NCBI GenBank assembly: GCA_905182535.1
Contig: CAJJBZ010000016.1
Location: forward strand, 116,182 to 180,181
DNA: 64,000 nt
Reading direction: 5' to 3'
Source of the DNA: an uncultured Planktomarina sp.
GTDB lineage: Bacteria; Pseudomonadota; Alphaproteobacteria; Rhodobacterales; Rhodobacteraceae
Part shown: positions 36,480-45,737 of the stretch, piece after piece
How the letters are laid out: each line of letters begins with the position of its first letter
Numbering within the stretch: the first letter of the stretch is position 1
Position numbers and translations under genes: made by a program
The notes under the pieces: model-generated
Seen by the model: the letters and a program-made list of their open reading frames with translations, nothing else
Told to the model about the DNA's origin: nothing
Database searches by the model: none

Positions 36480-37800
36480 TTACGGCTGAACAGGCCCCCA
36501 GGATGGGTCAGAGGCAGGGGAGCCCAAATTTAAAGGGCTCAGATTCCTTCCTGTAATATCGACAGAATAAAGGCTCGGTGCGCCCTTTGGACCCTGTGTT
36601 TCACGGGCAAACATGATCACGCGGCCATTTGGGGACCAAGTTGGCCCCTCATCCAAAAATGAAGCCGACAGCAACCGCTCTTCGCTGCCATCCGTGCGCA
36701 TCACCCCAATACTAAAGCGGCCGTTGCCTTGCTTGGTGAAGGCAATCAAATCGCCGCGTGGGCTCCAGACCGGAGTGGCGTAGCGGCCATTGCCGAATGA
36801 TATCCGTTTAGGAGCATCACCTGCGACAGGCATTGTATAGATCTGCTGCGAGCCGCTGCGGTCGCTTTCAAATACAATTTGGCGACCATCAGGGCTAAAG
36901 CTTGGCGCAGTGTCAATCGACGGGCTAGAGGTCATCCGTGCCAGAACGCGCAGTAGCCAGGTCCATCAAATAGATATCCGAGTTTCCACCCTGCTCAAAG
37001 GAATAAACAATGCGCTTACGATCTGGCGAGAAGCGTGGAGAAAAGGCCATGCCGCTGTCAGGTGTAGGCAAACGCTTACGCCCTGCCGTTCCGACATTGA
37101 GCAAGTAAATCTGCGGGAAGCCAGACTCCCAGCTGGTGTACAAAACCTGTTTGCCGTCTGTCGAGATGCGCGGGGCCAGCACGATATTTTCGTTGCCGGT
37201 CAAAAACTGCACGTTTTCGCCGTCAAAATCCATAATGGCCAAACGCTTCAGACGTTTGTCTTTTGGTCCAGATTCAGAGACAAATACGATCTTGCTATCA
37301 AAATAAGGCCCTTCACCGGTGATGCGCTCATATACCTGATCGGCCACTTTATGGGCCATGCGCCGCACCGCTTGGGTGCTCCCACCCAGTTGGATGCCAC
37401 TGCCCAGCTGCACACCAGAGAAGATATCAAAAATGCGGAATTTAACCGTCAAACGCCCGGTATTGGTGGTTCTTACCGAGGCCGTTACCAAAGCCTGCGC
37501 ATTGATCGCACGCCAATCCGGGTAGCGTACCGCTTCCGCAAATGTGATACGTTGCGCAATGAATCGATTGGCTGGAATTTCGCGGAACAAGCCGCTGCTG
37601 ATCAAATCCGTCGCCACAATTCGTGAAATCTCGGTGGCAATGGCCGCAGCTTCGATATTTTCTGCCTCAAACATTGGCACCGCAAAGGTCAACGGTTCGA
37701 TGACACCTTGACTTATTTTCACCCGCATCGACCCATTTTCAGCCCAAGCATTATTAACAAATAAGCCTAAAGCTAGAACACTAAAGTAGATTAATCGCAT
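36480..37800 (-). CDS. tolB: Tol-Pal translocation protein TolB, frameshifted
   Basis: This periplasmic beta-propeller protein has a signal peptide ([13 protein letters not shown] to NNAWA). An N-terminal domain is followed by repeated propeller strands ending in [21 protein letters not shown] and GDLIAFTK. The frame is lost near 36932-36936: similarity goes from [12 protein letters not shown] to [17 protein letters not shown] in the next frame, with one surplus base. Repaired length is 439 residues. The ATG at 37800 has AGGAG 6-10 bases upstream and is preferred over the GTG at 37806. It lies between tolA and pal. Confidence 0.88.
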
Positions 37801-37808
37801 TATCACTC

Positions 37809-38933
37809 CTAAAACGTTCCTGGTACAATCTCAAATTCCCACCGCTGACCCTCGACTATTTGTCCATTCTGCACCGCATTCTTATAAACATTAGCCATTT
37901 TATTCAAACATTGGCTATCCAATGCAGCTCGTTTATAAGCTTCAAACCTAACCTTTGCATTATTTTTAGTTCCATCCTTACGCTCTAACAATTTTATGGT
38001 GCTAGCGACAGGCCTTCCATTAGAAGTAAAATTCATGCCGACAACAATAGTCATCGCGGCAGCCTCCGACGACAGGGCCCCTCGATTATTACATTCCTGC
38101 ATTCAATTCATGGCAGCTTCCAAGGCTGGGCTTACCTTTTGAGCTCCGCTATCTGCTGATTGCCCGCTCAACGCCTCGGCTAAAGCCACCGCTATAGGGT
38201 CAACCGGAGGCTCGACAGGAGCGGGCTTCTCCGTGGGCATTTCAACCACGGGGGCACGCGGCGCGGGACGTCGTTGCGGCCGCACACTGCTTGGCGGGGC
38301 CTGCCTGGACACCTCGACAGCTTCCGAGGGCTTCTCTGCCTCCGTCACAATCTCTGGAGCCGCAGATTCAGGCGCCTTTGCCGTTTGCTCCTTTACCACC
38401 TCAGCTGGTTCAGGCTGCGGCGCGGCGGCATCTCTTGTAATCTCTCCAATATCCAGATCAGGCGCAGTCGGCGCCACCGCCACTGGGGCAATGCGAGGAG
38501 CTGGGCGCAGCTTGGGAACCAAGCTAGTTTCCAATGGCTCAGGAGTATCGGCCTCAATTTCCGGCGTGGGCAGATCAATCGGAGGAATGATCACCACCTC
38601 CATTCGCACAGGCTGGTCTGGTACGGTTTGTGGCAGAGCATCATTCGAAGTAATTGGTCTGAGCACCTGCGTGTCCCGCTGCGGGGCAACATCAATAGAA
38701 GGGTCAGCCGGCGCTTGGCTTTCTTCTATTACTGGCTGAGCAACAGCAACTTCAAGTTCAGTGTCAACTATCGGCACAGTATTATTGAGCATTATGTCAA
38801 ACATCTCTGAGGAAATAACCGAAACCTCAGTCACTGGTAGTTCCAGTGGCTTTTTATCAAAATCTCCACCAAATAGTAGCCACGCTACCAAACTGGCGTG
38901 CAGGGTAAAGGAAATGTACGTGCCAGGTGACAT
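37809..38933 (-). CDS. tolA: Cell envelope protein TolA, interrupted by in-frame TGA
   Basis: The N-terminal part (276 residues) begins with a transmembrane helix and then runs as a proline/alanine/glutamate-rich stalk. It ends at a TGA at 38103-38105. The same frame continues at once with ATG CAG GAA TGT and 97 residues matching a TolA C-terminal domain (GALSSEAAAMTIVVGMNF, RFEAYKRAALDSQC). Unlike the other breaks this is a same-frame stop: one base change (for example CGA to TGA) would join both halves into a 374-codon gene. The TGAATG arrangement could also allow reinitiation. The two parts are treated as one gene. Confidence 0.78.
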
Positions 38934-38939
38934 GAGGCC

Positions 38940-39407
38940 CTATCCGTCTGGGCCATCAAATGTTGGCCCACCCAAATCTGTCACTAACCCAATATTACCA
39001 AATCCAGCGGAATTCATCGCTCCCATAACCTGCATCACGCGCGCATAGGGGATAGACCCATCTGCCCGCAGAAAGACTTTATCATCCGATCGTTCTTGCG
39101 CCACACCCCTTAGACGTGTCAAAAACTCCGCCTCTGGTGTTTCAGTTGTCTGAATAACAATCACACCTGCGGCAGTTAGCGTTACTGTCAGCGGTTCTTC
39201 TGCCTCACTTGGCAAAGCCCCTGCTGATGTTTTTGGCAAATTTACATCCACCCCGGCCGTGAGCAAAGGTGCAGCCACCATAAAAACGATCAACAAAACC
39301 AACATCACATCCACAAACGGTGTCACATTAATTTCAGCCACAGGTCGGGTCCGTCTGCGCCGACGTCTGCCGCGCACAGGATCTGGAAATTCAAGTTTTG
39401 TCACCAA
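38940..39407 (-). CDS. tolR: Biopolymer transport protein TolR
   Basis: This 155-residue ExbD/TolR family protein has an arginine-rich cytoplasmic N-terminus (RRRRRTRPVAEINVTPFVD). A single span (about 31-50, VMLVLLIVFMVAAPLLTAG) carries the key aspartate in VTPFVDVMLVLL, and a periplasmic domain ends the protein. It forms the proton channel with TolQ and drives TolA. It is 3 bases after tolQ and 6 bases before tolA. Confidence 0.93.
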   Translation of the reverse strand: MVTKLEFPDPVRGRRRRRRTRPVAEINVTPFVDVMLVLLIVFMVAAPLLTAGVDVNLPKTSAGALPSEAEEPLTVTLTAAGVIVIQTTETPEAEFLTRLRGVAQERSDDKVFLRADGSIPYARVMQVMGAMNSAGFGNIGLVTDLGGPTFDGPDG

Positions 39408-39410
39408 CGA

Positions 39411-40085
39411 TCATCCCCCCAATTGGCGCGACAAAATCGTTGAAAATTCATCCGCAAATGCTTCATAACTCGCAATTAGCCGGTCACTGCCCGCACTCAG
39501 GTTGTTGTAGAACACCACAGCTGGAATAGCCGCAAGCAGTCCTAAGCCAGTAGCCAAAAGTGCCTCGGCAATACCAGGTGCAACAACCGCCAAATTAGTG
39601 TTTTGCTGAGCAGCAATCTCGATAAAGGCGTTCATAATACCCCAGACGGTACCGAATAGCCCAATAAATGGAGCAACCGAGCCTATAGAGGCCAAAGCTC
39701 CAAGGTTATTTTGCAGTTGATTGGCTTGCTTGCTCAAAGCTACATCCATAGACCTCTCAATTCGTGATTGCGCCCCCGCAATCATCGCACCATCCTCACG
39801 GTGCGATCTGCGCCATTCGGTCATGCCAGCGGTAAAGATTAATTCACTACCCCCTTTGGGACTAGCTGAGATCTGATCAAATAACTCATCTAAGGGATCT
39901 CCAGACCAAAAAGATTGATCAAATGCTGCCGCCCGGCGCCGGGCCACACCAAGGACCAGTCTTTTATTGATGGCAATGGTCCAAGACCAAACCGACAAGC
40001 CAATCAACAGGATCATCACCGACTGAACTGGCAGTGTCGCGCGGGAAAATAGGGCCCAAATCGAAAAATCGATTGCTGCTTCCAT
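39411..40085 (-). CDS. tolQ: Proton channel subunit TolQ
   Basis: This 224-residue MotA/TolQ/ExbB protein has a first span at about 15-35 and a long cytoplasmic loop. A second and third span contain GALASIGSVAPFIGLFGTVWGIMNAF and IAEALLATGLGLLAAIPAVVFYN. The ATG at 40085 has GAGG upstream; the further 28 residues of open frame lack family similarity. It is the first gene of tolQRAB-pal-cpoB. Confidence 0.92.
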   Translation of the reverse strand: MEAAIDFSIWALFSRATLPVQSVMILLIGLSVWSWTIAINKRLVLGVARRRAAAFDQSFWSGDPLDELFDQISASPKGGSELIFTAGMTEWRRSHREDGAMIAGAQSRIERSMDVALSKQANQLQNNLGALASIGSVAPFIGLFGTVWGIMNAFIEIAAQQNTNLAVVAPGIAEALLATGLGLLAAIPAVVFYNNLSAGSDRLIASYEAFADEFSTILSRQLGG

Positions 40086-40192
40086 GATATTGCCTCTATT
40101 TCTGGCTCTTCGGCCAATGTTTTGACCTATTGTAACGAGAAAGTTTGCAAAAAGCCAAGCATTCAACATAATTGTTTTTATAGTGGCGGAGT

Positions 40193-40567
40193 TTAGCGGA
40201 GTTCTACTGGAAGCCGCCGTGGCGACCCATTGTCACCCAACGCCACAATCGTTACAACTGATTGGAATAAAACTACTCCACCCCGCTCAACGACCTGCTC
40301 CAAAACCCACCGCGCCGCAGTGGTATCAATGACACGGCTCTGCACCTGCAGGCTATCTCCCATACGTGCCGGTACCAAATATTGCGCAGAGATATCGCGC
40401 ACCGCGAACACCACGCCAGAGGCTTGAAGAGCCAGTTGGTCAATTCCCAGTTCCCCAACCCAGGTCGACCGAGCCCGTTCTATGAACTTTAAGTAATTGG
40501 CGTAATAGACAATGCCGGCCATATCCGTATCTTCATAATATACCTTGAGGTCAAAACGATGCTTCAT
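40193..40567 (-). CDS. ybgC: Tol-Pal associated acyl-CoA thioesterase YbgC
   Basis: This 124-residue hotdog-fold thioesterase has the YbgC signature YYEDTDMAGIVYYANYLKFIERAR with its active-site aspartate. It commonly heads tol operons, and here it lies 107 bases upstream of tolQ. Its start overlaps the stop of the unknown gene upstream by four bases. Confidence 0.9.
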   Translation of the reverse strand: MKHRFDLKVYYEDTDMAGIVYYANYLKFIERARSTWVGELGIDQLALQASGVVFAVRDISAQYLVPARMGDSLQVQSRVIDTTAARWVLEQVVERGGVVLFQSVVTIVALGDNGSPRRLPVELR

Positions 40568-41193
40568 GACACTAATTGGATACGAGCATCCATACGCAAA
40601 GCATGGCTAGGGTCATCCGCTCGAGCCGGCATGATGGGATCATAGGCAGCCAGCAACACTGCTGTAATTTCAGGATGCAGCACCGTTGTACCAGTCTCAA
40701 GTACCGCCAAGGGGGATCTATCGCTAAAAGCAGCTTGGGACCATAAAAGCATTGCCTGAACCGCCTGCGACAAAGCCAAGCTATCAGCACTCAGCTGTTC
40801 TAAAGCCTCATCAACCCGCAAAAATACGAAACACGCCTGAATAGCCCCAGCATCATCAAATCGAAAAGCACGGTATTGATTAGCCTGTGTCATTTGCAAA
40901 CGATCTACCACACCAGATAAATCTGGGATCAGCTGATCCAAATCAGGCACGGCACGCAATTCATCCCAATCGCTAAAAAAGAACATCATCAAGTTGCTGC
41001 CTAATTCTGGATCCAGCTCATTGCTACTATGACCACAAGCAATGCATACAGCTTCGATGGCCGATTTAACCACACTCAAAGTCTCATCTAAAACTCCGAA
41101 CACAACTGGACAAATCGGACGCCCCCAGCGGGCAAACACATAACTTCCATCAGAGCGTGTAAACATTTGTTCAATTTCAGTTACCGTCAGCAC
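40564..41193 (-). CDS. Conserved protein of unknown function between ruvB and ybgC
   Basis: This 209-residue protein is one I cannot assign to a named family. It has no signal peptide or membrane span, is acidic (rich in Asp, Glu), and has an N-terminal block with GRPICPVVFG and a region with CIACGHSS (a CxxC pair at about residues 50-53). Its start is 90 bases downstream of ruvB and its stop overlaps ybgC by four bases, so it is translationally coupled with the Tol operon head. Its position suggests a conserved envelope or division context, but nothing in the sequence states a function. Confidence 0.7.
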   Translation of the reverse strand: MLTVTEIEQMFTRSDGSYVFARWGRPICPVVFGVLDETLSVVKSAIEAVCIACGHSSNELDPELGSNLMMFFFSDWDELRAVPDLDQLIPDLSGVVDRLQMTQANQYRAFRFDDAGAIQACFVFLRVDEALEQLSADSLALSQAVQAMLLWSQAAFSDRSPLAVLETGTTVLHPEITAVLLAAYDPIMPARADDPSHALRMDARIQLVS

Positions 41194-41283
41194 GGATTAT
41201 TCCTTCTTAATCACTCGGTTTTCAAACTCTTTACAACTCCACACTTATTTTGACCAGAAATACTCCCAACATAGCTCTGCATA

Positions 41284-42309
41284 CTAGCCAAAAAGTTGCG
41301 ATTGCGAAGCAGACTGTGGAGTAGGCAGCCCCAAATGCGTCCAAGCCTTTGGGGCCAGCATCCGCCCTCGTGGCGTTCGCTGTATCAACCCGCGTTGTAA
41401 CAGATAAGGCTCAATCACCTCCTCTAATGCGTCCCGGCTTTCCGAAAGAGCGGCTGATAGGGTTTCAATGCCGACAGGACCACCAGCATAATTCTCTGCA
41501 ATCAGTTCCAAATAACGTCGATCGGCACTATCTAATCCCAAGTGATCCACTCCCAAACGGGTTAAAGCGTGATCGGCAATCTCCTGTGTAATTCGGCCAT
41601 CACCCTCAACTACGGCAAAATCTAACACTCTGCGCAAAAGGCGTCCCGCAATTCGTGGCGTGCCCCGGGCACGTTTAGCAATTTCTTTAGCCCCTGCATC
41701 ATTGGCAGGCACCCCAAGCAGCAGAGCGTTGCGAGTGACAATCTGATGCAGCTCAGCATCCGTATAAAATTCCAGCCTTGTCGGTATGCCAAATCGATCG
41801 CGTAGCGGGGTCGTCAGTAGGGCCAGCACGAGTTGTTGCACCCACCAGTGTAAATGGTGGCAAGTCGAGTTTAATCGACTCGCCGCAGGCCCCTCACCGA
41901 TCACCAAATCCAGCTCAAAATCTTCCAAAGCCGGATATAGAATTTCCTCCACCACAGGGTTCAGCCGGTGAATCTCATCGATAAATAGTACATCACGTGG
42001 CTCAAGATTGGTCAAAATTGCTGCCAGATCACCTGCCTTCGCCAGCACTGGGCCACTGGTCATGCGAAAATTGACCCCCAGCTCCCGCGCCATAATCTGC
42101 GCCAAAGTGGTCTTACCAAGCCCTGGCGGTCCATGAAACAACGCATGATCCATGGCCTCACCGCGTTGACGTGCGGCTTGAATGAACACTTTAAGATTGG
42201 CCCGCGCCTCGGCTTGGCCAATAAACTCATCCAAACCCTGCGGACGCAGGGCGCGATCATTGTCTTCGGGCATCGGGTCAGGGCGCAGGGTGGGATCAGG
42301 TTCAGTCAC
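41284..42309 (-). CDS. ruvB: Holliday junction helicase RuvB, two compensating frameshifts
   Basis: This 341-codon AAA+ ATPase drives branch migration. Walker [10 protein letters not shown], Walker [10 protein letters not shown] and the C-terminal winged helix ([11 protein letters not shown]) are present. Between residues about 143 and 162 the peptide is out of frame: GEGPAAS and 19 unrelated residues stand where [20 protein letters not shown] is readable in the next frame. One missing base near 41879-41882 and one extra G at 41820-41822 enter and leave that frame. The sensor I segment (VGATTRAG) is therefore lost as written. The 18-20 odd residues make a real protein unlikely to work, so error is favoured. 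Confidence 0.9.
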   Translation of the reverse strand: MTEPDPTLRPDPMPEDNDRALRPQGLDEFIGQAEARANLKVFIQAARQRGEAMDHALFHGPPGLGKTTLAQIMARELGVNFRMTSGPVLAKAGDLAAILTNLEPRDVLFIDEIHRLNPVVEEILYPALEDFELDLVIGEGPAASRLNSTCHHLHWWVQQLVLALLTTPLRDRFGIPTRLEFYTDAELHQIVTRNALLLGVPANDAGAKEIAKRARGTPRIAGRLLRRVLDFAVVEGDGRITQEIADHALTRLGVDHLGLDSADRRYLELIAENYAGGPVGIETLSAALSESRDALEEVIEPYLLQRGLIQRTPRGRMLAPKAWTHLGLPTPQSASQSQLFG

Positions 42310-42312
42310 GGT

Positions 42313-42956
42313 TTAGCCTTTCGGCGCCAAAAGTTTCAGTGCAGCGCGGATCAACACAGAGGTTTCGGCCTTTCACCGCCAATTTCAGCCACAACCGCAG
42401 CCGCCTCACCCGGCGCATAACCAAGGTTTGCCAGAGCCGATAAGGCATCAGCCTGGGCCGAAGGTACATGTTCTGGCCGAGATGCCGGCACAGAGGCCTC
42501 GATTACATCTCCCAGATCATGGATTTGCGGCGCACCGCCCAACATGGCCATCACACCGGGGGCTTTGTCTTTCAACTCAATCACAACACGTTGTGCAGTT
42601 TTAGGCCCAACACCCTTGGCTGCTTTCAAAGAGGTCCAATCACCAAGAGCTATCGCACGGCTCACTCCATCGGGTCCTAAAGCGCTAAGAATCGCCAAGG
42701 AGGCTTTTGCCCCAATGCCCTGTACCGACATCAGAAGCCTGTGCCATTCCTTTTCCACCAAGGACGTAAAGCCAAACAATTGCAGCAGATCTTCACGCAC
42801 CAGCAAATCCGTATAGAGCGCCACAGGCTCACCCGCTGCAGGCAAAGATGCTAGCGTACTATCCGAGCAATATACCATATAACCAACACCGCGTACATCC
42901 AGAATTACGTGATCATTGCTGCGATAATCCACTCGGCCTGACAGTTTTCCAATCAT
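42313..42956 (-). CDS. ruvA: Holliday junction protein RuvA, 3' frameshift
   Basis: This tetrameric Holliday junction-binding protein has an N-terminal OB fold ([21 protein letters not shown]) and helix-hairpin-helix motifs ([13 protein letters not shown] and [18 protein letters not shown]). The frame as read ends at 42351 with GERPKPLC. Restoring one base near 42361-42370 gives the normal ending [17 protein letters not shown] and a stop at 42313, four bases before the ruvB start. The repaired length is 214 residues. It overlaps ruvC by four bases. Confidence 0.9.
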
Positions 42957-43459
42957 CCATTCGCCCTTTTCAATGCGGCCTGAAAATGACCGTTGGCTTG
43001 AATATGATGCGCATGACAGATAGCGATCGCAAGGGCATCTGTAGCATCAGGCCCAGCCAATTTTATACCTGGCAACTGCAACATCACCATATGTTCCACC
43101 TGCTTTTTATCGGCATGTCCAACACCAACGACAGCCTTTTTTACTGCGTTAGGTGCATATTCCCCAACCTCAAGTCCAAACTTTGCGGGAACCAAAACTG
43201 CGATGCCGCGCGCTTGCCCCAGCTTTAGTGTACCTGCTCCATCCCGGTTTACAAAGGTTTGCTCAACTGCTGCATGGCTCGGTTGGTATTGCAAGATCAC
43301 ATCACTGAGACCATCGAACAGGCAAAGCAACCTGCCAGACAAGGGTCCAGCGACGGTTTGGCATTGTCCATTGGCCACATGCCTCAGCTTACTGCCCTCC
43401 GCATCCACGATGCCCCATCCCGTGGAACGCAACCCTGGATCAATACCCAATACCCGCAT
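42953..43459 (-). CDS. ruvC: Holliday junction resolvase RuvC
   Basis: RuvC, 168 residues, is an RNase H-like endonuclease. Its acidic catalytic residues are visible in [12 protein letters not shown] (Asp7), AVEQTF (Glu) and the C-terminal [15 protein letters not shown]. The frame is intact and overlaps ruvA by four bases (ATGA). It is the first gene of ruvCAB. The 296-base gap upstream to the DUF1127 gene shows no further gene. Confidence 0.93.
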   Translation of the reverse strand: MRVLGIDPGLRSTGWGIVDAEGSKLRHVANGQCQTVAGPLSGRLLCLFDGLSDVILQYQPSHAAVEQTFVNRDGAGTLKLGQARGIAVLVPAKFGLEVGEYAPNAVKKAVVGVGHADKKQVEHMVMLQLPGIKLAGPDATDALAIAICHAHHIQANGHFQAALKRANG

Positions 43460-43755
43460 GCGACCGCCCTTATATTTTTTGTTGATTTAATAATAGCACG
43501 AAACGCGAACATCTGAAAAGCGATGATTTCAATTCAGAATAAATTACATGCCACCAACAGGTTCATAAGTATGAGCCTCCACAAAGATATTTCCAAGAGC
43601 GGGTAGCATTTAATAGTTTCAGATTATTACAGGCATGCGGCAAGTGCATATCGGTTATGCCTAATTTTGCGCTAGTCGAGAACCTTAAAGACCCTTAATT
43701 GCGCAGCAGAGAAACGGTGCTTGTTGCATCACCATTACATAAAGAAGTTTTTTCC

Positions 43756-43959
43756 ATGGCGTTTTTAGATACATCCCACACTACGGCACTGCACCCACCT
43801 CTTAATTTATTATCAAAGCTTGTTAAAATAATATTTGATGCATTGGTTGGTTGGAATGATGCACGCGTCACACGAAATATCTTGTCTCAACTATCCACGC
43901 GTGAGTTAGATGACATCGGTTTAGCCCCAGGCGACATTGAACGTATTTTGCGTCATTGA
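43756..43959 (+). CDS. DUF1127 small protein
   Basis: This 67-residue protein of the alphaproteobacterial DUF1127 family (YjiS-like, arginine-rich) ends in LSTRELDDIGLAPGDIERILRH, the diagnostic C-terminal segment. ATG at 43756 is preferred over 43699 because it gives the family's size; an AAAGAAG stretch lies upstream. Such proteins affect small-RNA/phosphate or stress responses in some alphaproteobacteria; the role here is unknown. It is monocistronic and followed by a terminator. Confidence 0.78.
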   Translation: MAFLDTSHTTALHPPLNLLSKLVKIIFDALVGWNDARVTRNILSQLSTRELDDIGLAPGDIERILRH

Positions 43960-43993
43960 TCTCCACCAGCTAATATGTTTAGCCGTAATACAT

Positions 43994-44024
43994 GCCGCGC
44001 TAACTACCGTTAGCGTGGCGTTTT
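43994..44024 (+). terminator. Terminator of DUF1127 gene
   Basis: An 11-bp stem with one G-U pair (43994-44004 with 44009-44019, 4-base loop) is followed by TTTT at 44021-44024. It ends at the prmA stop codon of the convergent gene. Confidence 0.85.
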
Positions 44025-44893
44025 CATTTGCGGGTCAATGTTAGTGCTGTCCACTCACCCAAATCTTCACGCTTCACAAGATCGACGCCCTGCGCATTAT
44101 AAACTGCAACAATATCATCAGCCTGTTCAACCAGAAGACCCGACAGGATCGCAATGCCGCCGGGCGCAAGATGCGTCGCCATGGCTGGGGCTAAATCAAT
44201 CAGAGGGCCCTTCAGAATATTTGCAAAAATCAAATCGAACGGCGCAGCTTGTGCTAAGGCAGGCGCATCAAAGCCAATAGACTCAACACAGTTAACGCGA
44301 CCTTCCAGATCATTAGCAAGCACATTTACAACCGCTACTTCAACGGCCACGGGGTCAATGTCACTAGCAATCACTGAGTTAAGACTCATCCTCGCCGCAG
44401 CCATGGCTAACACTGCGGTACCACATCCCAAGTCTAACACATTTTCAAAACTTCGGCCTTGCTCCAAAAGCCGATCGAAGGCACGCAAACAGCCTAACGT
44501 TGTACCGTGGTGGCCGGTACCAAAAGCCATTGCAGCTTCAATCAAAAGCCCAATACGACCAGCGGGCAAATGTTCCAAATCATGACTGCCATAAACAAAA
44601 AATCGTCCAGCCTCGACGGGTGGTAATTCCCGTTGCACTTTGGCCACCCAATCTTGATCGGGCACTTCAGATACAACAAACGAGTTAGCCCCGTAGGCCA
44701 CGGACAAAAGTGCAAGAGAAATATCGCTGGGCGCTTCTAAAAAATAGCCACCCACTTCCCAAATGCCCTGACCATCCTCAACTTCAAACATGCCAACGCC
44801 TGTAGGGGCGGGATCCAGATTCTCCAAAGCTTCTACAAGTGCGTCAGCCTGTAGCTTTCCAGGCAAGTTAGTGAGCGCTGTATAAGTTAGCAT
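44024..44893 (-). CDS. prmA: Ribosomal protein L11 methyltransferase
   Basis: PrmA, 289 residues, trimethylates ribosomal protein L11 using S-adenosylmethionine. The C-terminal half holds the SAM motif VLDLGCGTAVLAMAAA, ASDIDPVAVEVAVVN, and ILKGPLIDLAPAMATHLAPGG, which carries the NxxxxPL/V-type loop. The N-terminal part is the L11-recognition domain. The frame is intact. It stands alone on the minus strand between the DUF1127 gene and msrA. Confidence 0.9.
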   Translation of the reverse strand: MLTYTALTNLPGKLQADALVEALENLDPAPTGVGMFEVEDGQGIWEVGGYFLEAPSDISLALLSVAYGANSFVVSEVPDQDWVAKVQRELPPVEAGRFFVYGSHDLEHLPAGRIGLLIEAAMAFGTGHHGTTLGCLRAFDRLLEQGRSFENVLDLGCGTAVLAMAAARMSLNSVIASDIDPVAVEVAVVNVLANDLEGRVNCVESIGFDAPALAQAAPFDLIFANILKGPLIDLAPAMATHLAPGGIAILSGLLVEQADDIVAVYNAQGVDLVKREDLGEWTALTLTRK

Positions 44894-45011
44894 TATGAAC
44901 TCCAGTCATTTAGTTGGGCCATAGCCTGTCCATGCACACATCGCAATCGCCTGCCGTTCAGCAATATCTAAAGAGGGCCTGCCCATCATTAACTAGATCA
45001 ACGCACGGCAA

Positions 45012-45665
45012 TTAGGAAACATCCAGCCCAATCGGGCAAGTCACCCCAGTACCACCAATCCCACAATATCCATTGGGGTTTTTAGCTAGATATTGTTGAT
45101 GATAGCCTTCTGCGTAATAAAATATAGGTGCTGTAATGATTTCGCTGGTAATGGCCCCGAACCCCGCGGCTTGTAATTGCGGTGCAAAAGCTGCACTGCT
45201 AACATGTGCCAATTGCTCTTGTGCAGCTGAATAGGTGTAAATTCCTGAGCGATATTGCGTGCCACGATCATTGCCTTGTCGCATGCCTTGGGTGGGGTCA
45301 TGTCCCTCCCAAAATACTGTCAGCAAATCTTCATATTTTACAACCGCCGGGTCAAAAATTATCCGCACCACTTCGTTGTGTCCAGTTTTCCCCGAGCAAA
45401 CCTCGTCATAGGTCGCATTTGGTGTGAAGCCGCCTGCATAGCCCACCATACTCAACCAAATCCCATCGATACCCCAGAACATCCTTTCGACACCCCAAAA
45501 GCATCCCATACCAAACATCGCCTCCTGTAGGCCTGTTGGCACATCAGACTTCAAAGGCCTTCCGGAAAGGAAATGCATAGATGTCGTAGCCAACGGCGTC
45601 TCACGTCCGGGCAGGGCAGTCCTAGCGCAGACCATCTCCGTTTTTTCTTGCTTCATAAAAAACAT
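45012..45665 (-). CDS. msrA: Peptide methionine sulfoxide reductase A
   Basis: MsrA, 217 residues, repairs methionine S-sulfoxides in proteins. It has the catalytic [13 protein letters not shown] motif and a C-terminal cysteine pair region ([12 protein letters not shown]). The ATG at 45665 has GGAGG 6-10 bases upstream, so the longer frame (9 residues) is rejected. The N-terminal 45 residues before the motif are a family-typical extension. Confidence 0.93.
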   Translation of the reverse strand: MFFMKQEKTEMVCARTALPGRETPLATTSMHFLSGRPLKSDVPTGLQEAMFGMGCFWGVERMFWGIDGIWLSMVGYAGGFTPNATYDEVCSGKTGHNEVVRIIFDPAVVKYEDLLTVFWEGHDPTQGMRQGNDRGTQYRSGIYTYSAAQEQLAHVSSAAFAPQLQAAGFGAITSEIITAPIFYYAEGYHQQYLAKNPNGYCGIGGTGVTCPIGLDVS

Positions 45666-45737
45666 CGCGTACCTCCATGTGTTGATTTTCAAGTAGCCCT
45701 ATCACAAAAAACATCCAGCATTCGCACAGAGACACTT

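Noticed and set aside
36910..37626. Long 238-residue plus-strand ORF
   Set aside because: It is antisense to tolB, whose propeller repeats and operon position are clear; no family similarity.
38233..38810. Two long plus-strand ORFs
   Set aside because: They are shadows of the repetitive GC-rich TolA stalk on the minus strand.
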